A DNA stretch of 5,711 nucleotides from an uncultured Desulfobulbaceae bacterium (GTDB lineage: Bacteria; Desulfobacterota; Desulfobulbia; Desulfobulbales; Desulfobulbaceae): assembly GCA_947260045.1 (NCBI GenBank), contig CAMYOP010000188.1, forward strand, positions 1 to 5,711, in the 5' to 3' direction. The stretch's first letter is position 1. Each line of letters opens with the position of its first letter. Positions 1 through 5,711 of the stretch are shown piece by piece. The notes beneath the pieces are model-generated. The model worked only from the letters and a program-made list of their open reading frames with translations, did not search any database and was not told the DNA's origin. Made by a program: the position numbers and the translations under genes.

Positions 1-1
1 T

Positions 2-571
2 GTTGCCGCCCACGCTGGACTGCATCCAGAATGGGGAGTAAATGCCATAACTCTTGCTTCCAGGGCGCTTGCAGCTCTTCCTGAAGGTCGCATTGACAGT
101 AAAAGTTCAATCAATTTTGGTACTATTTCAGGTGGAACAGCAAGTAACATAGTCCCAGATCAAGTTTTTGTACGAGGAGAGGTCAGAAGTCATTCAACCC
201 AGCGACTAGAAGAGCTGACCAAGCAAATTGAGGATTGCTTTACCAGGGTTGTTCATGATTGGCAGGATCCCACAGGTGAGGCCAAGGGAAAACCAGAACT
301 CCACTTTAAAATAATTCCTGACTTTCCTGTTATGAACTTACAGGAAAGCGATCCTGTCATCCAGCATATTAAAAAGTCGGGATTAAAAATAGGAATGGAA
401 CTTGAGTTTGCAATTGCCGGCGGCGGAAGTGACGCCAATATCTTCAATGGCTATGGACTTGATACAGCTATAGTTGCAACGGGCATGACCCATGTTCACT
501 CCACCGATGAAAGTGTGCGAATAGAAGACATGGCTCAACTGACAAATCTCATCATTGCCTTGCTTACCTGA
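2..571 (+). CDS. M20-family peptidase T-like metallopeptidase, C-terminal part (5' end outside window)
   Basis: This frame is open from the left edge and ends at TGA 569-571, showing 189 residues; the start and the first zinc ligands lie upstream. The visible part opens with AAHAGLHPEWGVNAI, the signature at the start of the M20 dimerisation domain, followed by the INFGTISGGTASNIVPD segment typical of that domain. The last third returns to the catalytic domain: a GGGSDANIF motif and then THVHSTDE, whose second His (codon 497-499) is the expected late metal ligand of M20 enzymes. Family knowledge: these are cytoplasmic zinc-dependent aminopeptidases or dipeptidases, and the spacing and motifs fit the peptidase T-like (YqjE-type) branch better than DapE or ArgE. 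The exact substrate cannot be told from this half. The gene converges on the regulator gene at 635 and looks functionally unrelated to the signalling cluster. Nothing in the visible part suggests decay. Confidence 0.88.
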   Translation, partial: VAAHAGLHPEWGVNAITLASRALAALPEGRIDSKSSINFGTISGGTASNIVPDQVFVRGEVRSHSTQRLEELTKQIEDCFTRVVHDWQDPTGEAKGKPELHFKIIPDFPVMNLQESDPVIQHIKKSGLKIGMELEFAIAGGGSDANIFNGYGLDTAIVATGMTHVHSTDESVRIEDMAQLTNLIIALLT

Positions 572-634
572 GACTGGAAAAATATTCTATGCATCGAGGG
601 AATTTACAACTTTCCCAGGAGATATGTGGCCTCT
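572..634. other. Convergent intergenic gap without a clear terminator
   Basis: These 63 bp separate the TGA of the peptidase gene from the stop of the regulator gene on the opposite strand. The best dyad is a 5-bp GGGAA/TTCCC stem (598-602 with 612-616) with a 9-nt loop. It has no T-tract on either strand, so it is not a convincing intrinsic terminator. No other signal was seen. Confidence 0.5.
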
Positions 635-2368
635 TCACTTGACAGGAATAAGTTCAAGCAGTTCTGCTTCAGGTATAGGCCTACTAAAATAAAAGCCCTG
701 ATACTGATCACAATTTTGATCCTGCAAATACCGTAATTGCTCTTTTGTTTCAACGCCTTCTGCAACTGTCATCAGTCCGAGGTTTTTGGCTAAAAATATT
801 ACAGACGAGACTATGGCATGATTCTCCTCGTCCTTCAGCATATCCATTATAAAGGATCTGTCCACCTTCAACTCATCCACTGGCATCTTGGCCAAATAAC
901 TCAAAGATGAATATCCCGTTCCAAAATCATCAATAGATAGACTAAGACCAAGCTTTTTAAGCCGTTTTAAAAGTGCAATTTTATTTTCGATATTATCCAG
1001 GAGCAGACTTTCCGTAATTTCAAATTTTAAAAATTGCGGATCCACGCCAGTGTCCGCTATGATTTTTTCGATCGTTGAAAAAATTTCTGGACCTTCAAGC
1101 TGCTTAACAGAGAGATTAATGGCCATAACCAAGGGTCCTCTTCCCTGCTTATTCCAAGCGGCCAGTCTATTGCAAGCCTCCTCTATAACCCATTGACCAA
1201 TGGGTACAATCAGTCCTGTTTCTTCAGCCAGAGGAATAAAATCATTGGGTGGAACAAGTCCCATTGCCTTACTTTGCCAACGTATAAGGGCCTCTACTCC
1301 TCTGATAACACCCGTCTTCACGTCAACTTTTGGTTGATAATAAAGGACAAACTCGTCAGCCTCCAGTGCCCTTCTGAGCTTTGATTCCCATCGTAAGCGT
1401 TTGGCATAGGATTCATTTATAGCATTAGAAGAGAAGTGAAATTTATTCCCTCCTTTCTTTTTGGTATAATCCTTTGCACTGGTCGCCAATCGCTCCAAAG
1501 TGACACAATCCTTACCTTCTTCCGGATAAGAGGCAATGCCAATGCTCACCGTGGGGTAAATTTCTATTCCTTCAACCTCTATAGGCTTTTTTACGGATTG
1601 TAATATTCTTTCGGCAACCAAAGCTGCGTCTTCTACTCCCCTCATATTATCCAGAAGTATCGAAAACACAGTGCTTTCTACACGAAACAAACTCGATGTA
1701 GTCTTATGATCGCCCGTTGATCGGCTCATGACATCAATTTCTCGAACAATTGATTCAAGTCTATCGGAAACCAATTGCAGAACTTGATCTGCAGGACCGA
1801 CACCAATCGTTGCATTAATCATGGCAAGATTATCAAGAGATATGCTCAAAAGAGCAAGGTGGTCTTCATGACGTTTTGCTTTTTTCAAAGCCCACTCAAA
1901 GTGACCCGAAAACATATGTTTGTTAGGTAATTTAGTCAGAGGATCATAGTAGGCGAGCTGGTCTGCATAAGCCTTTGCTGCAAGCGTGTTCCGTACCCGC
2001 AAACCAAGTTCACTCTGATCGACCGGCTTAGCAAGAAAATCGGTGGCACCAAGGTCAAGAGCTCTCAGTTTATTTTCAGAATCAGACGAAGCCGTTAAGA
2101 TAATAACGGGCAGGTGGCAATATTTGGGGTGTTCACGCACTTGCTTTAAAATGTCAAAACCTGAAACACCAGGCATAACTAAGTCCAGAAGTAATATATC
2201 GGGATTTTTTTCCTCAATAGCGAGTATGCCACGAGAAGACTCTTCCACCTGAACAAAGCGACTGTAACCAGAATCTTCAAGAAATGCCTGTACAACAGCC
2301 ATGGTCATAGGTTCATCATCAATTATCATGATTGTTGCGTTATTTAAATTTTGAGAAATATCATTCAT
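635..2368 (-). CDS. Response regulator with REC, degenerate GGDEF and intact EAL domains (predicted c-di-GMP phosphodiesterase)
   Basis: A complete 577-residue cytoplasmic protein. REC (about 10-130) has acidic pocket Asp17/Asp18, phosphoacceptor Asp62 (LLDLVMPG), Thr92 and Lys114 (AKP). A GGDEF-type fold follows (about 140-312), beginning YDPLTKLPNK, but the signature site reads ESTVF (231-235), the first metal Asp is replaced by Ser177, and no RxxD inhibitory site is visible, so cyclase activity is not expected. The EAL domain (about 325-572) keeps the residues known to be needed for c-di-GMP hydrolysis: Glu359 of EALIRW, Asn418, Glu450 of FEITES, Asp480/Asp481 of IDDFGTGYSSL, Lys501, Glu537 of AEGVET and Gln557. 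The likely role is phosphorylation-controlled cleavage of c-di-GMP to pGpG. The ATG lies 16 bp downstream of the kinase stop, with only a weak GGG as ribosome binding site, which suggests translational coupling. The partner kinase is inferred from adjacency. The domain call is firm; the direction of REC control is unknown. Confidence 0.95.
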   Translation of the reverse strand: MNDISQNLNNATIMIIDDEPMTMAVVQAFLEDSGYSRFVQVEESSRGILAIEEKNPDILLLDLVMPGVSGFDILKQVREHPKYCHLPVIILTASSDSENKLRALDLGATDFLAKPVDQSELGLRVRNTLAAKAYADQLAYYDPLTKLPNKHMFSGHFEWALKKAKRHEDHLALLSISLDNLAMINATIGVGPADQVLQLVSDRLESIVREIDVMSRSTGDHKTTSSLFRVESTVFSILLDNMRGVEDAALVAERILQSVKKPIEVEGIEIYPTVSIGIASYPEEGKDCVTLERLATSAKDYTKKKGGNKFHFSSNAINESYAKRLRWESKLRRALEADEFVLYYQPKVDVKTGVIRGVEALIRWQSKAMGLVPPNDFIPLAEETGLIVPIGQWVIEEACNRLAAWNKQGRGPLVMAINLSVKQLEGPEIFSTIEKIIADTGVDPQFLKFEITESLLLDNIENKIALLKRLKKLGLSLSIDDFGTGYSSLSYLAKMPVDELKVDRSFIMDMLKDEENHAIVSSVIFLAKNLGLMTVAEGVETKEQLRYLQDQNCDQYQGFYFSRPIPEAELLELIPVK

Positions 2369-2384
2369 CTATCAGCCCGTTTAT

Positions 2385-5306
2385 TCACTCAGTAATTTCA
2401 GGTGGGACGATGTTCTTCCCCAAATTCTTTACAATTTCAAGTGCTTGTTCAACTTGCTCCCTATTATTGGCAAGTATTGCCTTTTCCAGTTCAATGGCAG
2501 GTTCTGTAAAATCATCATACCCCACTGTACCGGCAGCACCTTTCAGCCAATGTGCCAGACGAGCTAACTCCTCAAAATCACGCCTTGTAAAGGCCTGTTC
2601 CATCTTGGTAATTTCACCATCAAGCTTTACAACAAATTGCATAACTACTTTTTTAAGCTTAGGATTCTTTGCCAAGCGGGAAATAATCTTAAGCTTTTCT
2701 TCAGGCAGTCTGGACTCAGGAGCACGATCCTTGGCAAGCGTTTGTAAACCAGCTTCATCATTGTGAGAACGCTCTGCACCTGATGCGGATTTAATTATAG
2801 ATGAATTTTCAGCTAACTTGAAGGACTTAATACGGTTCAATACCTCTAGAGCCTTTTTCTTTTTATTTGCCTTGGCATAAACTTCGAGTTTTATGGCTGG
2901 TTCGGTAAAATCATCATACCCCACGGTCCCGGCAGAACCTATCAGCCAGTGAGCCAGACGGGCCAGCCCCTCCATATCATTTTGCTCTAGAGCCAATTCC
3001 ATTTTTTCAATTTCACAAGCAAGCCTTTGGCCAAATTTCTGGACAATATTTTTTAATTTTGGGTTCTCGGCAAGACGGGAAACAATAATCTTTTCCGAAC
3101 TAGGCAATCCAGCGTTTTCTAGCATGGTCTCATCAAAGCTCATACTTATTTGACTCTGCTCTGACATTTTATTATCGGTGGAAAAAGAAGCCTTTTCATG
3201 ATCTAAATGTCCACCTAAGTGTCTGGCCATCATCTCCATAAAACTATCAATATTGATTGGCTTGGTAAGATATTCGGTATATCCAGCTTCGAGACACTCC
3301 TTGTCAAAGCCTTTCATAGCGTTTGCAGTCAAAGCAATAATGGGAAGTTCAAAACCATTTTTACGAAGAGTACGTGTTGCTTCAAAACCATCCATCACTG
3401 GCATCTGTACGTCCATTAAAATGATGTCAAATTGATACTCCTGTGCTTTTTCAACACCCTCCAGACCATTTGCAGCTTCAGCCACTGTTAAACCAGCCTC
3501 CTCCAGTAGTACCCTGACAAGCTCTCTGTTTTCCGTACCATCATCGACAACCAGGACTTTAGCCTCAGGAAATCGCCATCTGCCGTCTTCCTGCTGAGAA
3601 TCCTCCAAGACCAGTGAAATCTCATCAGGTTTTACAAGTTGATCTTCTTTGACATCCTCTACTGGCAGAGTAATGCGAAAGGTACTTCCCTTTCCCTGTT
3701 CACTCTCAACTTTAATGTCCCCACCCAGGGCTCTGGCAAACTTTCTAGAGATGGAAAGGCCAAGTCCTGTTCCGCCAAATCGACGAGTCACCGTGGTGTC
3801 CGCCTGAACAAAAGGATCAAAAATATTTTCCAGGGCATCTTGCGCCATACCGATTCCAGTATCAACAATATCTACATACAAAATTATCCCAGAAGATCCT
3901 TTCTCCATACCGCAGCCCACGATCACCCTTCCCTGATCTGTAAATTTAATCGCATTTCCAGCCAAATTAAAAATTATCTGACGGAACCTGGCAGGATCTG
4001 TTTCAATAGTTTTTGGCACTGCTGTGTATGCGGCAAAATGCAACTCTAATGCCTTCTCCTTTGCCTTGGGCAGGAGCATTTGAATAACTTCGTGGATAAT
4101 TACATACGGATCAATTACAACCTTTTCAACATCAAAATGACCTGATTCAACCTTTGAAAGATCAAGTATATCATTGATAAGTTCCAGCAGGTTTTTGCCG
4201 CTGGAATGAATGGTATTGAGATATTTTAAACTTTCCTTTTCATTTTTTATGTAACCACGCTTAAGCAGATCGGTAAAACCCAAAATCGCATTCATGGGAG
4301 TACGGATTTCATGACTCATATTGGCTAGAAATGCCGACTTTGCCTGATTGGCTTCTTCTGCCATTTCTTTTGAATGCCGCAGTTCAACTTCCTTTTTTTC
4401 AAGTTGAGTAACATCATCAAAGCTGACCAAAACTCCGGCATACTTTTTACCATCACCTAAAACGGGAGAACAGTTAACTTTAAATGTAAGTATGTTATCA
4501 TTTGAGAGATGCAGGCGGATCATGCCGTTTTTTTGAACATTGCCATGCTCCAGCGCTTTTACCCATGGTCGTTCTTTTGTTGGGAACTTGTTTCCCTCCA
4601 GATCAAACCAGGGGAGCTCTGATGATCTTCTTCCAAGTAATTCTGTTGGTGATTTACCAAGAATATCGGCAAAAGCACGGTTGGCCAGCACAATCTGCTC
4701 CTTCCGATCAAGAACCAACAAACCCTCTGCCATTGTATCAAGAGCATCACGCACTCTTCCCGGGATTGCCTGGGATGGATCAAGATGGCGAAGGACCCTG
4801 CCAAGATAAAAATAGAAGATTACAAAACTGCATATACCCAGAAACAGGACAATGCGTAAAAGATGATTATCGAGAAGTCGCCAGGGAAACTTCTTATCGC
4901 CTCCTTTGAATCGAAGCTCAAGTTGTCCCCATTTCTGATCTCCGGCCCAAATGGGAACGCGTAACTGATTATCTTTTGAATATTCACCAGTCATCTCCTG
5001 CCAAAACTCATCATGAAACTTTGTTGCGGCATGAGCCTGCCCATTTTCCAAACGTAAACCTACAGAAAGAAGCTCCTTGTTTCTTTCCACGATGAGATCA
5101 AAATCGTCTACAATGCGTTGCTGGTCTGCCTTTACAACGAGAGCAGAAGTATACACTGCTATTGTTTCAGCAAGAGTTTCCTTACCTTCGCGCAGTGCAG
5201 ACTCTCTATCAGGTACAATACCAAGGAAGCTTGCCAGCATTACGATACTGACAATAATTCCCACCTGTCCCATAGAGATTCGAAACTTCGGACTTAAAGG
5301 CTTCAT
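2385..5306 (-). CDS. Membrane hybrid sensor histidine kinase: TM-periplasmic-TM-PAS-HisKA-HATPase-REC-HPt-HPt
   Basis: A complete 973-residue phosphorelay kinase in the inner membrane. TM1 is about 12-32 and TM2 about 152-169, bounding a periplasmic domain of roughly 115 residues that I do not recognise with certainty (possibly Cache-like). A PAS domain (about 184-302) leads through a short helical linker to HisKA, with His332 in NMSHEIRTPMNAI. The ATPase domain shows the N-box (Asn451 in AGNAIKFT), G1 (DTGIGM, 482-487), F-box (FDPFVQAD) and G2 (GGTGLGL, 511-517), all intact. REC (about 583-697) has Asp588/Asp589, phosphoacceptor Asp632 (MDVQMP), Thr660 and Lys682. Two HPt domains follow, at about 737-830 with His786 and about 870-965 with His919; the first reads HWLIG and the second HWLKG. 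Expected relay: His332 to Asp632 to an HPt His to an external receiver, most simply Asp62 of the regulator gene 16 bp downstream. The ATG at 5304-5306 is the only sensible start, placing TM1 at the N-terminus; a GGAA lies 11 nt upstream of it. Confidence 0.95.
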   Translation of the reverse strand: MKPLSPKFRISMGQVGIIVSIVMLASFLGIVPDRESALREGKETLAETIAVYTSALVVKADQQRIVDDFDLIVERNKELLSVGLRLENGQAHAATKFHDEFWQEMTGEYSKDNQLRVPIWAGDQKWGQLELRFKGGDKKFPWRLLDNHLLRIVLFLGICSFVIFYFYLGRVLRHLDPSQAIPGRVRDALDTMAEGLLVLDRKEQIVLANRAFADILGKSPTELLGRRSSELPWFDLEGNKFPTKERPWVKALEHGNVQKNGMIRLHLSNDNILTFKVNCSPVLGDGKKYAGVLVSFDDVTQLEKKEVELRHSKEMAEEANQAKSAFLANMSHEIRTPMNAILGFTDLLKRGYIKNEKESLKYLNTIHSSGKNLLELINDILDLSKVESGHFDVEKVVIDPYVIIHEVIQMLLPKAKEKALELHFAAYTAVPKTIETDPARFRQIIFNLAGNAIKFTDQGRVIVGCGMEKGSSGIILYVDIVDTGIGMAQDALENIFDPFVQADTTVTRRFGGTGLGLSISRKFARALGGDIKVESEQGKGSTFRITLPVEDVKEDQLVKPDEISLVLEDSQQEDGRWRFPEAKVLVVDDGTENRELVRVLLEEAGLTVAEAANGLEGVEKAQEYQFDIILMDVQMPVMDGFEATRTLRKNGFELPIIALTANAMKGFDKECLEAGYTEYLTKPINIDSFMEMMARHLGGHLDHEKASFSTDNKMSEQSQISMSFDETMLENAGLPSSEKIIVSRLAENPKLKNIVQKFGQRLACEIEKMELALEQNDMEGLARLAHWLIGSAGTVGYDDFTEPAIKLEVYAKANKKKKALEVLNRIKSFKLAENSSIIKSASGAERSHNDEAGLQTLAKDRAPESRLPEEKLKIISRLAKNPKLKKVVMQFVVKLDGEITKMEQAFTRRDFEELARLAHWLKGAAGTVGYDDFTEPAIELEKAILANNREQVEQALEIVKNLGKNIVPPEITE
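2494..2573 (-). repeat. Direct repeat copy encoding the active-site core of the second HPt domain
   Basis: This 80-bp stretch matches 2893-2972 at an offset of exactly 399 bp (133 codons), with 68 of 80 bases identical by hand count. It encodes the second HPt core around His919 (codon 2550-2552), with the conserved Lys922 encoded by AAA at 2541-2543. The two copies arose by internal duplication of the HPt module. Confidence 0.85.
2893..2972 (-). repeat. Direct repeat copy encoding the active-site core of the first HPt domain
   Basis: This is the partner of 2494-2573. It encodes the first HPt core around His786 (codon 2949-2951). At the position of the usual Lys it has ATA (2940-2942, Ile789) where the other copy has AAA. 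Over the 28-residue core (781-808 against 914-941) the proteins differ at only three positions: Ile/Lys, Ser/Ala and Lys/Glu. Similarity outside the core is lower. Confidence 0.85.
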
Positions 5307-5324
5307 ATCATATTTTATTCCAAT

Positions 5325-5339
5325 GGTTCCCCAGGAACC
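5325..5339. promoter_or_regulatory. Perfect inverted repeat upstream of the kinase gene (possible operator or mRNA hairpin)
   Basis: GGTTCC and GGAACC flank a 3-nt centre within the 57-bp gap between the tail-protein gene and the kinase. In the minus-strand transcript it would fold into a 6-bp GC-rich hairpin ending 18 nt before the kinase ATG. No T-run follows on either strand, so it does not look like an intrinsic terminator. It could be a processing or attenuating hairpin, or a small operator. I see no convincing -35/-10 pair in the gap. A chance repeat is also possible. Confidence 0.35.
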
Positions 5340-5363
5340 TTCATAGAATTCAAGCCAATACGT

Positions 5364-5711
5364 TTATAGCTCTATCTCTATTTCTTTTTCTTTGCTTGAA
5401 TCTGATCCTTTTCGAATTATATCCTTTAAAGAATCCTCTTCTTCCTCATCTCTTTTTTTGCCTGCAAGAATTGCCAGAGGGTCGGCTAACTGCCAGGCAG
5501 GCATTGAGGAAAGTACCGAACTTAGCAGGGCACCACTTCGAATCAACCAGATGACATATCCAGCCGACAGGCTTGAGGAGGCTGCAATGGCCGAACCCAC
5601 TACGGTTCGTTCCATTTTGCTTACCTTTTCAGCTTCTTTTTTAAAGGTATCTAATGAATCACGGAGATGATCGTATTCCGTGCTTGATCTTTGGCGAAAA
5701 TAGAGATCGAG
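5364..5711 (-). CDS. C-terminal membrane tail of a probable giant repeat (VCBS/cadherin/Ig-like) surface protein, 5' end outside window
   Basis: The frame is open to the right edge and ends at TAA (5364-5366), showing 115 residues. An internal Met at visible residue 33 could start an 83-residue protein, but the frame continues upstream without a stop, so a longer protein is more likely. The visible part has a charged, probably helical stretch (about 9-35), then a hydrophobic segment (about 37-57, containing LSAGYVIWLIRSGALLSS), then MPAWQLADPLAILAG, and finally a strongly charged tail with KKR followed by the acidic run DEEEED. From memory, this order (helix, LSxGYVxWLxRxGxLL, a PAW..DPL segment, charged tail) closes many very large VCBS, cadherin or Ig-like repeat proteins of Proteobacteria. 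The repeats themselves are outside the window, so the identity is an inference. The protein would be held in the membrane by its C-terminus with the acidic tail probably cytoplasmic. It lies 57 bp upstream of the kinase on the same strand, which suggests co-transcription. Confidence 0.68.
   Translation of the reverse strand, partial: LDLYFRQRSSTEYDHLRDSLDTFKKEAEKVSKMERTVVGSAIAASSSLSAGYVIWLIRSGALLSSVLSSMPAWQLADPLAILAGKKRDEEEEDSLKDIIRKGSDSSKEKEIEIEL

Noticed and set aside
598..616. GGGAA/TTCCC stem between the convergent genes as an intrinsic terminator
   Set aside because: The stem is only 5 bp with a 9-nt loop and no T-run on either side.
1062..1084. Perfect 8-bp inverted repeat ATTTTTTC/GAAAAAAT with a 7-nt loop, resembling a terminator stem
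   Set aside because: It lies inside the EAL coding region, is almost entirely A/T, and is explained by codons for an Ile-Glu-Lys-Ile-Ile stretch; no regulatory role is supported.
2332..2766. Plus-strand open frame of 144 codons across the HPt region
   Set aside because: It is antisense to the well-supported end of the kinase and start of the regulator, its translation is Ser/Cys-rich without recognisable motifs, and it is best seen as a shadow frame.
4502..4909. Plus-strand open frame of 135 codons opposite the PAS and TM2 region of the kinase
   Set aside because: It is antisense to a conserved coding region, with no protein family features and no ribosome binding site that stands out.
5392..5670. 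Plus-strand open frame of 92 codons opposite the membrane tail gene
   Set aside because: The minus-strand frame stays open to the window edge and encodes a coherent helix-membrane-charged tail; the plus-strand product is low-complexity Ser/Arg-rich sequence.

Overview
The window looks like chromosomal DNA of a Gram-negative, proteobacterium-type organism with moderate GC. The mix of an M20 peptidase T-like enzyme, a multi-domain hybrid kinase, a c-di-GMP turnover regulator and the membrane tail of what looks like a giant repeat protein would suit a Desulfobacterota (former Deltaproteobacteria) or related lineage. That placement is a guess from gene content, not something the sequence proves.

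Layout: (1) 2-571, plus strand: the 3' part of an M20-family, peptidase T-like metallopeptidase whose start lies upstream of the window. (2) 572-634: a short convergent intergenic gap with no convincing terminator. (3) 635-2368, minus strand: a complete 577-residue response regulator with REC, degenerate GGDEF and intact EAL domains, predicted to hydrolyse c-di-GMP. (4) 2385-5306, minus strand: a complete 973-residue membrane hybrid histidine kinase with two transmembrane helices flanking a periplasmic domain, then PAS, HisKA, HATPase, REC and two tandem HPt domains. (5) 5307-5363: a 57-bp gap holding a perfect 6-bp inverted repeat. (6) 5364-5711, minus strand: the C-terminal 115 residues of a membrane-anchored protein, open to the window edge. 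Its helix-membrane-acidic tail resembles the C-termini of giant VCBS/cadherin/Ig-like repeat proteins.

The three minus-strand genes run in the order tail protein, kinase, regulator, with gaps of 57 and 16 bp, and are probably one transcription unit. The kinase would sense an envelope signal and pass phosphate His332 -> Asp632 -> an HPt histidine (His786 and/or His919) -> Asp62 of the downstream regulator, adjusting its EAL phosphodiesterase. This suggests a local circuit in which a large surface protein is encoded with the phosphorelay and c-di-GMP enzyme that may govern adhesion or biofilm behaviour. No mobile elements, RNA genes, CRISPR arrays or frameshifts were seen. The most unusual points are the diverged tandem HPt pair (first copy with Ile in place of the conserved Lys), the dead GGDEF beside an intact EAL, and the linkage to a probable giant surface protein.
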